Source: CBDCGS01 sp965216915 (GTDB lineage: Bacteria > Pseudomonadota > Alphaproteobacteria > UBA828). Taken from it: 64,000 nt of DNA. Positions 44,040 to 52,283 of this stretch are shown piece by piece (position 1 is the stretch's first letter; each line of letters starts with the position of its first letter). The DNA lies in NCBI GenBank assembly GCA_965216915.1, contig CBDCGS010000009.1:62001-126000 (forward strand). The letters are read 5' to 3'. The translations under genes were made by a program, and so were the position numbers. Under the pieces are notes generated by a model. The model was not told where the DNA came from. It ran no database searches and saw only the letters and a program-made list of their open reading frames with translations.

Positions 44040-45299
44040 TCAAAGGCCCTTCAGCGCCAACCGGGCGGCCTTGACGCCCGAGCGGATGGCGCCCTCGATC
44101 GTTGCGGGGAGGCCCGTGTCGGTCCAGTCGCCGGCGAGGAAGAGGTTGCGCCAGCGTGTGTGCGCGGGTGGGCGGAGCGCGAGCGAGGCCGGCGTTTGCG
44201 CGAAGGTCGCGCGGCGCTCCTTGACGATACGCGCGGGTGGACGCGGCGCTTCGGGCAGGTCGAGCGCGTGCGCCACGTCGTGCCAGATGAGCGCGCTGAG
44301 CTCATCCGCATCGCGATCCACGAGGTCTGCCGCCGCGCTCACGGTCACCGACGCGATGTCGCCGCGCGCGAAGATCCACTGCGCGGCGCCACCGCCGATC
44401 ACGCCGAGGATCGCGCTGCCGCCCGGCAGGGGCGGCGGCCCGTCGAGGCGGAAATGCGCGTTGACGATGGGACGCGTCTCGAGCGGCGCCGGGACGTCGG
44501 GGAGAAGCTGGTGGCAGGCTTGCGGCGGCACCGCGAGCACCACGCGATCGCCGGCGGCGACGTCCACGGTGCTTTCGCCGAAGGCGAGCGCGCGGACGAG
44601 ATCGCCCGCCTGCTCGATTTGGCGCAGGCGTTGGCTATGGTGGATCTGCCCGCCCGCGCGCGTCACATAGGCGACGGCCGGGTCGACCAGGTTGGGGCCG
44701 AGCCCATCGCGCGCGACATAGGCGCGGCAGGCCTTTTCGCCCCGCCCGAAGGTGAGGCGCACCACCGGCCAAAGCAGGCGCGCCGCGCCTTCCTCGACCG
44801 AGGTGTTGAGCACGGCGACGGTGAGCGGCTCCCACAGGCGCTCCATCAGGGGGCCGGTGCCCGTCAGCGCCTGGCGCACGGTCGCGTCTTCGTGCGCGAA
44901 CGCGAGCTTGAGCCCGGCGAGATAGTGCCGGAGCCGGCTATCGGGGACGCGGCGCGCCGGCGCGAGGACCCACCAGGGCACGACGCCCGCGTTCGGCCGC
45001 ACGACCCAGCGCTGGCCGGTGCGCAGGTCGACGAAGGGAAAGGCCGCGCGCTCCTGTCCGAGGAGGCCGTCGCGCGCACCGATCGCCTCAAGATAGGCGA
45101 ACACGGCCGGATTGGCGCCGAGCATCAGGTGGTTGCCATTGTCGATCACGCGCCCGATTGTCGGGTCGTGGAAGGAGCGGCAGCGGCCGCCGGCGCGGGG
45201 CGCGGCCTCCCAGAGCGTGACGGCGCGCCCGGCCTTGGTCATCTCGACCGCGGCGGCGAGCCCGGCCATGCCGGCGCCGATCACGTGAATGCGCGGCAT
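44040..45299 (-). CDS. hpnE: Squalene-associated FAD-dependent desaturase (HpnE-like)
   Basis: A 419-residue FAD-dependent amine-oxidase-fold enzyme. The dinucleotide motif is IHVIGAGMAGLAAAVEMTKAG, followed by APRAGGRCRSFHDP and DNGNHLMLGAN, and the C-terminal LFLAGDWTDTGLPATIEGAI. This is the pattern of HpnE, which converts hydroxysqualene to squalene in hopanoid synthesis. No hpnC or hpnD is next to it; the neighbour is an NDUFAF6-like protein instead. The open frame starts at a TTG 12 bases further upstream; ATG 45299 is the simpler choice but its ribosome site is poor. Confidence 0.85.
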   Translation of the reverse strand: MPRIHVIGAGMAGLAAAVEMTKAGRAVTLWEAAPRAGGRCRSFHDPTIGRVIDNGNHLMLGANPAVFAYLEAIGARDGLLGQERAAFPFVDLRTGQRWVVRPNAGVVPWWVLAPARRVPDSRLRHYLAGLKLAFAHEDATVRQALTGTGPLMERLWEPLTVAVLNTSVEEGAARLLWPVVRLTFGRGEKACRAYVARDGLGPNLVDPAVAYVTRAGGQIHHSQRLRQIEQAGDLVRALAFGESTVDVAAGDRVVLAVPPQACHQLLPDVPAPLETRPIVNAHFRLDGPPPLPGGSAILGVIGGGAAQWIFARGDIASVTVSAAADLVDRDADELSALIWHDVAHALDLPEAPRPPARIVKERRATFAQTPASLALRPPAHTRWRNLFLAGDWTDTGLPATIEGAIRSGVKAARLALKGL

Positions 45300-45390
45300 G
45301 GGCCTCGTCAACGCTCCGCTGCTCGTCTAGACATCGCGCGCCGCTGCGCGCCATTTGCATGTATATGGACCCACTGCGTCCGGGTAAACG

Positions 45391-46254
45391 ATGGAGCGCG
45401 CCGCCGGGACCGTGACGGACAACGAGATCGCAACGCTTGCGCGCCTCGCGCGGCACGCCGACTACGACCGCTACCTCTGCGCGCTGTTCGCGCCGGCGCG
45501 GCGGCGCGGCGCATTGTTCACGCTGATCGCGTTCAACCACGAGGTCGCGCGCATTCGCGACGTGGTGAGCGAGCCGATGCTCGGGCTTATCCGTCTGCAG
45601 TGGTGGCGCGAGGTGATCGAGACGGCATATACGGACGCGCCCGCGCGCCGGCACGAGGTCGCCGCGCCGCTGACCGACGTCATCCGCGCGCAAGGCCTCT
45701 CGCGCGCGCATTTCGATCGTCTGCTGGATGCGCGCGAGCACGACATGGAGGACGCGCCGCATGAGACGCTCGCGGCGCTCACCGACTATGCGCGCGCCAC
45801 CGCCGGCGGCATGACCAGGCTGATGCTGGAGGCGCTCGGGGCCGACGACGACGCATCGGCGAAAGCGGGCGCGGCTGTGGGGGTCGCGTGGGCGCTGGTC
45901 GGCCTCCTCCGGGCGCTGCCGTTTCACGCGAGCGGCGGGCGCGTGATGCTGCCGACGGCGCTTTTTCGCGAGGCTGGCCTGGCGCCCGAGGACTTGCCGC
46001 AGGGGCTGCCGCATCCCGGCGTCGCCCCTGTGGTGGAGACCGTGGCGGCGGCGGCGCGCGAGTCTCTCGCCAGCGCGCGGCGCGAGCGGGTGCCGCGCGG
46101 CGCGCTGGCGCCGCTGCTGCAAGCGCGCCTCGCGACACTCTACCTCGCCAAGCTACGCCGGCTGAACCACGACCCCTTCGCCGCGCCCGTGTCGCTCAGC
46201 ATGACCAGGCGCCAACTCGCTCTGATGGGGGCGATGCTCACCGGGCGTATTTGA
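45391..46254 (+). CDS. NDUFAF6-like squalene/phytoene synthase-fold protein
   Basis: A 287-residue protein with the squalene/phytoene synthase fold. At the first aspartate-rich site, a true synthase has DDxxD; here the sequence is FNHEVARIRDVVSEPMLGLI, which matches the complex I assembly factor NDUFAF6, where the catalytic aspartates are degenerate. RLQWWREVIETAY is also characteristic of that branch. I therefore expect an assembly or lipid-binding role rather than prenyl condensation. It is divergent from the HpnE-like gene, which makes misannotation as HpnD likely. The start at ATG 45391 has no strong ribosome site; GTG 45412 is an alternative. Confidence 0.85.
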   Translation: MERAAGTVTDNEIATLARLARHADYDRYLCALFAPARRRGALFTLIAFNHEVARIRDVVSEPMLGLIRLQWWREVIETAYTDAPARRHEVAAPLTDVIRAQGLSRAHFDRLLDAREHDMEDAPHETLAALTDYARATAGGMTRLMLEALGADDDASAKAGAAVGVAWALVGLLRALPFHASGGRVMLPTALFREAGLAPEDLPQGLPHPGVAPVVETVAAAARESLASARRERVPRGALAPLLQARLATLYLAKLRRLNHDPFAAPVSLSMTRRQLALMGAMLTGRI

Positions 46255-46297
46255 GCGCGGTCGGCGTCTGGCTCGTCCGCACCAGCTCGCGGAGGCG

Positions 46298-47752
46298 CTA
46301 TCGCTGGGTCAGCTTGAGTTCGATGCGGCGGTTGCGCCGGTAGGCGATCTCGTCGTCGCGTTCGTCGATGGGCTGGAACTCGCCGTAACCGGTGGCGCTC
46401 AGGCGTTGCGGCGGAATGCCGGCGGCGATCAGGTAGTTCACGACCGAAATGGCGCGCGCCGCCGAGAGCTCCCAATTCGATGGGAAGCGCTCGTTTTGGA
46501 TCGGGATGCGATCGGTGTGGCCGTCGACTTGAAGGATCCAGGGCAGGTCCGGCGGGATGCGCGCCATCACCTCCCGGAGTGTCGCGGCAAAGGTTGCGAG
46601 CCGCTCCTGGCCCGCGGCCTCGAGCTCATCCGAGGCGCTGGCGAAGAGCACCTCGGACTGGAACACGAAGCGGTCGCCGATGATTGTGAAGTCCCGCCGG
46701 TCGCTCAGCACCTCGCGCAGGCGGCCGAAAAATTCCGAGCGATAGGCGGCAAGCTCCTCAACCTTGGCGGCGAGCGCCAGGTTGAGGCGCCGCCCCAGGT
46801 CGGCAATCACCACCTCCTGCTCGGCGGTCTTGGTCTCGGAGGCTTGGAGCGCAAGCTCGATGCGCTGAAGCTGCTCCCGGAGTGAGGCGATCTGTTGGTT
46901 CAGGAGCGCGATCTGCTCGCGGCTGCGCTGCTCGAGAGCGCTCACCTCGGAGAGGGAGGATTCGCTCTCGTCGAGCGAGCTTTGGGTTTGGAGATAGAGG
47001 TCCTGCAGTTCGCGCAGCCGTGTCTCGCGTTCCTCGAGCTCGGTCTGCGCGAGCGCGGTGCGCTCCTGCTCGCTGGCAAGCCGCGCCTCGAGCTCGGTGG
47101 CCGCGTCCCGCACCACGGTGAACTCCTCGTTGAGCGCGGCAAGCTCGCCGTCGCGCGCGGCGATCTCGTCATCGCGCTCGGCGAGCGCCGCGGCCATTTG
47201 GCTGACGCGTGCCTCCAAATCGGTGCGCACAGCCTGGAGCGCCTCGATGTCGCGCCGAAGCCGCTCGACATCCGCCAGCAGCACACGGATCCGCTCCTCG
47301 CCCGCTTCCGCGCGGATCGCCGCCTCGGCGAGCTCTTGCTTCGAGGTCGCGGCCTCTGCCAGCGCCGTCTGCGCCTCGGAGGTCATTTCGCGCAGCCTGA
47401 GGCGCAGCGTGTCGCGCTCGCCGAGGGCGATCGACAGCTCGTTGCTCAAGCGGTCACGGATGGAGATCGAGGTTTGAAGCTGGGCCGAGAGCTGGGCGAT
47501 GTTGAGACGCAGATCGGCGTTCGCCTGGCGTTCGAGCGCGAGCATCTCCGAAAGCTCGTTGACCTGCAGCGTCAGCTCATCGAGCGCCTGGGTCCGCTCC
47601 GTCACCGTGCGCTGCAAGAAATATTGCGCCAGCATGTAGACGACGAGCAGGAAGATCATCACCAGGAGAAGCGTCGACAACACGTCGACGAAGCCGGGCC
47701 AGTAGTCGGTGCCTCCCCGGCCGCGGCGTCTGGTGCGTGACAGGGCGGTCAT
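46298..47752 (-). CDS. MotB/OmpA-type peptidoglycan-binding stator protein
   Basis: A 484-residue inner-membrane protein. One N-terminal helix carries a critical acidic residue at its start (GFVDVLSTLLLVMIFLLVVY at 20-39, Asp23), as in MotB and ExbD. Then come about 300 residues of almost unbroken coiled coil (ERQANADLRLNIAQLSAQLQ and similar), and a C-terminal OmpA-like domain with WILQVDGHTDRIPI and NWELSAARAISVVNYL. It likely anchors to peptidoglycan and forms a proton channel with the MotA/ExbB-like protein encoded 18 bases upstream. The long coiled coil is unlike flagellar MotB. Confidence 0.9.
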   Translation of the reverse strand: MTALSRTRRRGRGGTDYWPGFVDVLSTLLLVMIFLLVVYMLAQYFLQRTVTERTQALDELTLQVNELSEMLALERQANADLRLNIAQLSAQLQTSISIRDRLSNELSIALGERDTLRLRLREMTSEAQTALAEAATSKQELAEAAIRAEAGEERIRVLLADVERLRRDIEALQAVRTDLEARVSQMAAALAERDDEIAARDGELAALNEEFTVVRDAATELEARLASEQERTALAQTELEERETRLRELQDLYLQTQSSLDESESSLSEVSALEQRSREQIALLNQQIASLREQLQRIELALQASETKTAEQEVVIADLGRRLNLALAAKVEELAAYRSEFFGRLREVLSDRRDFTIIGDRFVFQSEVLFASASDELEAAGQERLATFAATLREVMARIPPDLPWILQVDGHTDRIPIQNERFPSNWELSAARAISVVNYLIAAGIPPQRLSATGYGEFQPIDERDDEIAYRRNRRIELKLTQR

Positions 47753-47770
47753 GCGTCCGCCGGCGCGCGC

Positions 47771-48910
47771 CTAGCGGCGCCCGTCGTCCGCGACGGCGGC
47801 GATGGTGCGGGCCAGAAGCTTGATCTCGCCGCGCAGCTCGCTGACGCTCTGTTCGCGCCCCGCGACGAGCTCCTCGAGCAGGCGTGAGACATAGACGTCT
47901 AGGTTGCGCAGGTGGGCGCGGCTGGATTCGTCGAGGCCGGTCGGTCTGCTCGCGGCCTGCGCGAGGCGCTCGAGAATCGGTCGCACCTCCATCTGGTTCT
48001 CGACCAGCTTGACCATCAGATCCTGCTCGGAGCGCATCTGATCGGTCAGGGTCGCCAGCCTCTCGGTGAGAGAGAGCATGTTGGTCGACGAGGCGATGCG
48101 GTTCTCCTCGCCGCGCGCGAGCGTTCGTTGCAGCTCCTCCACGCTGTCGGCGGTTTTCTCCAACAGCGCGCTGACATAGGCGGGAACGGATTGGTCGCCC
48201 TCGGTGCCGATCGTGCTGCCCGTGAGCCGCGTGTAGGAGGAGAGCCAGTCCTCGAGCTCGTTGTAGAAGCGGTTTTGCGCCTGGCTCGCCTGGAGCTCGA
48301 GGAAACCGAGGATGAGCGAGCCGGCAAGGCCGAAGAGCGAGGAGCTGAAGGCCGTCCCCATGCCCGAGAGCGGCGCCTCGAGACCCGACTTCAGATCATC
48401 GAAGACCGTGACCAGGTCCTGATTGCCGACCGATAGATCGTCGATCGCGTCGCCCACCGACGTCACCGTCTGAAGCAGGCCCCAAAATGTGCCGAGCAGG
48501 CCGAGGAAGATCAGAAGGCCGATCATGTAGCGCGAGAGGTCGCGCGATTCGTCGAGGCGCGAGCCGATGCCGTCGAGCACGCTCCGCATCGAGACCGCGG
48601 TCAGCGTGACCCGTCCCTGGCGTTCCGCCAGCATGGTGGCGAGCGGCGCGAGGAGGCGCGGCTGGCGTGGCACCGATCCCAACGATTGGGCGCGCTGGAC
48701 GGCCGCGAGCCACGCCGTGTCCGGCGCCAGCATGATCACCTGACGGAAGATGTAGACGATGCCGAGAACCAGCACGCCGAGAATGCCGCCGTTCAGCGCC
48801 GGGTTGGCCGCGAAGGCATCGACCAGAGTCGAGCTCAGCGCAACGCATATGCCGACCACGAACACCAGAAAGATGCTCATGCGGATCAGGAAGGGGCGCT
48901 GGCCGCTCAC
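47771..48910 (-). CDS. MotA/TolQ/ExbB-type proton channel protein
   Basis: A 379-residue membrane protein of the MotA/TolQ/ExbB superfamily. Four membrane segments are visible: SIFLVFVVGICVALSSTL, GGILGVLVLGIVYIF, YMIGLLIFLGLLGTFWGLLQ and GMGTAFSSSLFGLAGSLILG. The last two are the conserved channel helices. The C-terminal 170 residues are helical and probably cytoplasmic. GGAG lies five bases before the GTG start. It is the middle gene of a three-gene set: an OmpA-family protein upstream and the MotB-like protein downstream, all on the minus strand. Confidence 0.9.
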   Translation of the reverse strand: MSGQRPFLIRMSIFLVFVVGICVALSSTLVDAFAANPALNGGILGVLVLGIVYIFRQVIMLAPDTAWLAAVQRAQSLGSVPRQPRLLAPLATMLAERQGRVTLTAVSMRSVLDGIGSRLDESRDLSRYMIGLLIFLGLLGTFWGLLQTVTSVGDAIDDLSVGNQDLVTVFDDLKSGLEAPLSGMGTAFSSSLFGLAGSLILGFLELQASQAQNRFYNELEDWLSSYTRLTGSTIGTEGDQSVPAYVSALLEKTADSVEELQRTLARGEENRIASSTNMLSLTERLATLTDQMRSEQDLMVKLVENQMEVRPILERLAQAASRPTGLDESSRAHLRNLDVYVSRLLEELVAGREQSVSELRGEIKLLARTIAAVADDGRR

Positions 48911-48939
48911 GAACGCTCCATCGTCGAGGCTGCCGTTTC

Positions 48940-50016
48940 CTAACGCGCCATCAGATTGACATCAACCCGGTCGCTCGGTCCGTCCTCGACACGATTGCCG
49001 AGCGCGCGCACGTCGATGCGTGTGCTGCGCACGCCTTGTTCGATGAAAAACGATCGGACCGCGAGTGCCCGCGAAAGCGATAGGCGGCGCGCCTGGCTCG
49101 CGGAATTGGCATCGCCCCCGGCATAGGCGCGCAGTTGCAGGCGAAGCGAGTCGTCGGTCTGGAGAAGCGCGGAAACCGCGCCGAGCGGGCCGGTCGCCTC
49201 CGCCGGCAGCTCCGCATCGCCCGGCGGAAACGCGATCCGCATGGTGTCGCCCGGGCCTTGCGGCAGGTCGCTCGGGTCGATCGCGGCGACCACGGTTTCC
49301 GCGGCTGGCTCCGTCGTCGCCGCCGGTGCGGAGGGTTCCGCCGGGCCCGGCTCCGCGGCGGCCGGCTCGGAGGCGGCGGGTTCCGGCACGACCGGGTCCG
49401 CGGAAACGGGCTCGGGGGGCGGCTCCGGCGGGGCCTCGGCCGGCTCGATCTTTGCGGTCGCCTCCGCCATGGCGACGGTGATCGGCTCCGGTTCGGGTGC
49501 GGGCTCGGGTTCGGACGCCGCGACCTGCCTCGGGGCGGGTTCGCGATCCGGCGTCGCGACCGCTCTTGCCATGGCCGGCTTGCGCACCGGTCGCGGCGGC
49601 GGCTCGGCGGCGCTCTCTCGGTGTGTCGCGCGGGGTGCCTCGCGCGCCAACGAGGGCTCCGTGCCGCCGGCTCTGCGCGGCTTGGGGATCGGGCGGGCGG
49701 TGGCGCGCGTCGCTCCGGGCGGACGGAGCGTGATCGGCCCCGCCGCCTCCCGATCTCCCGGATGCCGCAACCCGATTTCGCCTGGCCTCGAGTCGGGCCG
49801 GAGGGCGTCGAGCACGTCGAGATTGATCACCACAGAGGAGTCGCGGTCGCCGCCGACATAGATGGTTTCCTGGGCGGCGGCTTCGCCCGCCGGCAGCGCG
49901 ATGAGCGCCAGGCACCCGGCGAGAAACGCCAACGCAGCCGGGGGCGCGCAGCGGGAGGCGCGCGCGCGACGCAGCGCGCGTTTCGGCGCGTTGGCGCCAG
50001 CGGTGTTGTTGCGCAT
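48940..50016 (-). CDS. OmpA-family protein with Pro/Glu/Ala-rich middle
   Basis: A 358-residue exported protein. The N-terminus has a hydrophobic signal (AALAFLAGCLALIALPAG) ending in AAAQE. A middle region of about 180 residues is rich in Pro, Glu and Ala and should be extended, as in TonB. The C-terminal 90 residues resemble an OmpA-like domain (LRLQLRAYAGGDANSASQAR, then LSRALAVRSFFIEQGVRSTR). The open frame begins 17 codons earlier, but ATG 50016 lies just before the signal. It may couple the proton channel encoded next to the outer envelope. Confidence 0.8.
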   Translation of the reverse strand: MRNNTAGANAPKRALRRARASRCAPPAALAFLAGCLALIALPAGEAAAQETIYVGGDRDSSVVINLDVLDALRPDSRPGEIGLRHPGDREAAGPITLRPPGATRATARPIPKPRRAGGTEPSLAREAPRATHRESAAEPPPRPVRKPAMARAVATPDREPAPRQVAASEPEPAPEPEPITVAMAEATAKIEPAEAPPEPPPEPVSADPVVPEPAASEPAAAEPGPAEPSAPAATTEPAAETVVAAIDPSDLPQGPGDTMRIAFPPGDAELPAEATGPLGAVSALLQTDDSLRLQLRAYAGGDANSASQARRLSLSRALAVRSFFIEQGVRSTRIDVRALGNRVEDGPSDRVDVNLMAR

Positions 50017-50088
50017 TACGGGGCTCAGCACGACGATCACATTAGTATAGGGGGGTGGCGCCGACAACCAGCGCGGCCCCCTGGCGGG

Positions 50089-50886
50089 TCATCGCGCCGC
50101 GGCCTTGAGCACGTCTCCGAGCGCACCGTGCAGGTGGCCGTTGGAAGCGAGCACATCGCCGCTCGCCATCATGTCGGCGCCGCCGTCGATCTCGCTCACG
50201 ATGCCACCCGCTTCGCGCACGATGACGATGCCGGCCGCGATGTCCCATGCGGAGAGCGCGAACTCGAAGAACCCGTCGAAGCGCCCCGCGGCGACGTAGG
50301 CGAGGTCAAGCGCCGCCGATCCGAAGCGCCGCACGCCGGCTGTTTCATTCCACACCCGATCGAGCATCGCCGGATAGTCCGGATGGCTCGTCCGCCCCTT
50401 ATAGGGCATGCCGGTGGCGATCAGCGCGTCCGGGAGCGCACGCCGGCTCGAGACGCGCAGGCGCTGGTCGTTGAGAAACGCGCCGTTGCCGCTCTCCGCC
50501 CAGAAGAGCTCGTCGCGCACCGGCTCGTAGATCACCCCGGCATAGGGACGTGCGTCCCGCTCGAGCGCAATCGAGATCGCAAAATGCGGGATTCCGTGCA
50601 GAAAGTTGGTGGTGCCGTCCAGCGGGTCGACGATCCACCGGTTGGAGGTGTCCTCGCCCTCGACGGTGCCGCTCTCCTCGAGGAGCAGGCCGAAACGTGG
50701 GCGCGCGTGCTGGAGCTCGCGCATGAGAACCTCCTCGGCCCGATGATCGGCCGCCGAGACGAAATCGGCCGGGCCTTTCTTCGAGACCTGGAGCTTTTCG
50801 ACCTCGCCGAAATCGCGCACGAGGCCACGCGCGGCCTTGTAGGCGGCCTGGGACATGACCGTGATCAGCGGGGAACGGCGTGACAT
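50089..50886 (-). CDS. suhB: Inositol monophosphatase family protein (SuhB-like)
   Basis: A 265-residue magnesium-dependent phosphatase. The metal sites are complete: the helix-end EESG in RFGLLLEESGTVEGE, WIVDPLDGTTNFLHGIPHFA with the DPxDGT loop, and the late aspartate in FALSAWDIAAGIVIVREAGG. Members dephosphorylate inositol phosphate or act in ribosome and transcription control (SuhB). GGAG lies seven bases before ATG 50886. It follows efp by 55 bases, an order I recall in other alphaproteobacteria, and precedes the OmpA/ExbB/MotB-like set. Confidence 0.93.
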   Translation of the reverse strand: MSRRSPLITVMSQAAYKAARGLVRDFGEVEKLQVSKKGPADFVSAADHRAEEVLMRELQHARPRFGLLLEESGTVEGEDTSNRWIVDPLDGTTNFLHGIPHFAISIALERDARPYAGVIYEPVRDELFWAESGNGAFLNDQRLRVSSRRALPDALIATGMPYKGRTSHPDYPAMLDRVWNETAGVRRFGSAALDLAYVAAGRFDGFFEFALSAWDIAAGIVIVREAGGIVSEIDGGADMMASGDVLASNGHLHGALGDVLKAAAR

Positions 50887-50941
50887 GGCGGTGCTCCGAG
50901 ACGCGGCGGGCGTCGGTCCTTTGGCCGCCAGCGCCCGTCTA

Positions 50942-51508
50942 TCAGTCGCGTGCGCGCTCGACGTAGCTCGATTCGGCGGTGTCGACCACCACGCGCTCGC
51001 CCTCCGAGATATGGGGCGGGACCATGATGCGCACGCCATTGTCGAGCAGCGCCGGCTTGTAGGAGGCGGCCGCGGTCTGCCCCTTCACGACGGGCTCCGT
51101 TTCGGTGACGGTCAGCGTCACCGTGTCGGGCAGGGCGATGCTCAGCGGACTGCCTTCGTAGGATTCGATCGTCACCACCGCATCCTCTTGAAGGAACACG
51201 ATTCCTTCGCCCACGAGCTCCTTGTTGAGGCTGATTTGCTCGTAGGATTCCTCATCCATGAAGGTGAGGAGGTCGCCGTCGGCATAGAGGTATCGGTACG
51301 GCTTTTGGTCGAGGCGCACGCGCTCGACATTCTCCGAAGCGCGGAAGCGCTCGTTGAGCTTGGTGCCGTCTCGGATGTCCTTGAGCTCGACCTGGAGGTA
51401 GGCACCGCCCTTTCCCGGCTGGGTATGCTGAATCTTGACCGCGACCCAGAGACGATCCTGATGCTCGATGACCATGCCGGGTCGGATGGCGTTGCCGTTG
51501 ATCTTCAT
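50942..51508 (-). CDS. efp: Elongation factor P
   Basis: A 188-residue translation factor that relieves ribosome stalling at proline runs, with the normal three domains. The loop that reaches the peptidyl-transferase centre is HTQPGKGGAYLQVELK, with Lys33 at the tip; this is the lysine type that EpmA would modify, rather than the arginine type of EarP systems. The C-terminal signature is ISEGERVVVDTAESSYVERA. It matters locally because several neighbours, including TrcR and the OmpA-family protein, contain Pro-rich tracts. Confidence 0.98.
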   Translation of the reverse strand: MKINGNAIRPGMVIEHQDRLWVAVKIQHTQPGKGGAYLQVELKDIRDGTKLNERFRASENVERVRLDQKPYRYLYADGDLLTFMDEESYEQISLNKELVGEGIVFLQEDAVVTIESYEGSPLSIALPDTVTLTVTETEPVVKGQTAAASYKPALLDNGVRIMVPPHISEGERVVVDTAESSYVERARD

Positions 51509-51547
51509 GGGCGATCCGTCGCGCGTTGCGGTGTCGCGCGGCCTATA

Positions 51548-52186
51548 TCAAGCCCCGCCGGCGCTGGCAATGGCACGCTCGAACGCACGCACGCCGGCTG
51601 CCGGCCCGTCCGGGTGATCCCATACCGCCGAGATGACCGCGAGAAAGTCGGCGCCCGCCTCGACAAGGGGGGCGCAGTTCGCCGGCGTGATGCCGCCGAT
51701 CGCGACGCACGGCACCTCGATCAGCTCGCTCCACCAGGTGAGGAGCGCCGTGGTGGCGCGCGCACGCGGCGTCTTGGTCTGTGTCGGAAAGAACGCGCCG
51801 AAGGCGACATAGCTCGCGCCGGCCTCGGCCGCCTCGATGGCCCGGTGACGCGAGTCGTAGCAGCTCACGCCGACGATCGCGGCGTCGCCGACGGCTGCGC
51901 GCGCCCGCGCGTAGTCCGCATCGTCCGCGCCGACATGCACGCCGTCGGCCCCGACGGCGGCCGCGATCGCCGGATCATCGTTGATCACGAGCGCGACGTC
52001 GCGGCCATGGCAGATCGGCAGAAGCCGCTCCGCCGCGCGTCGGATCTCGCTCTCCTCCGTGTCTTTCAGGCGAAGCTGGACGCACGCCACGTCCCCGCCA
52101 TCGAGCGCCTGTGCCAGGAGATCCGGGAACCGGTCGAGCGCGATTTGCGCCGGCGTGATGAGATAGAGGCGGCTGTGCGGGCTCAC
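51548..52186 (-). CDS. thiE: Thiamine phosphate synthase
   Basis: A 212-residue barrel enzyme that joins the thiazole and pyrimidine halves of thiamine. Catalytic segments: VACVQLRLKD with the substrate arginine and lysine, LVINDDPAIAAAVGADGVHVGADD, GVSCYDS, FGAFFPTQTKTPRA and VAIGGITPANCAPLVEAGAD. The start is uncertain. The open frame runs back to 52309, past the divergent cyclase gene, so GTG 52186, which gives SPHSRLYLITP and the usual length, is preferred though without a clear ribosome site. No other thiamine genes are nearby. Confidence 0.9.
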   Translation of the reverse strand: MSPHSRLYLITPAQIALDRFPDLLAQALDGGDVACVQLRLKDTEESEIRRAAERLLPICHGRDVALVINDDPAIAAAVGADGVHVGADDADYARARAAVGDAAIVGVSCYDSRHRAIEAAEAGASYVAFGAFFPTQTKTPRARATTALLTWWSELIEVPCVAIGGITPANCAPLVEAGADFLAVISAVWDHPDGPAAGVRAFERAIASAGGA

Positions 52187-52283
52187 GAGAGGCGCGCGGC
52201 GCTCGAATCGCGCCTGCCGATGCTTTGAAAATTGCGAAAACGGCTCATATGTATGCCGAGGCCTCGCCCAAGGGAGCCCGACC

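Noticed and set aside
45391..46254. Functional squalene/phytoene synthase (HpnC/HpnD)
   Set aside because: The DDxxD site is replaced by an NDUFAF6-type sequence.
46298..48910. ZorA/ZorB pair of a Zorya defence system
   Set aside because: The channel/OmpA pair looks similar, but there is no ZorC, ZorD or ZorE gene and the neighbours (OmpA-family, suhB, efp) are housekeeping.
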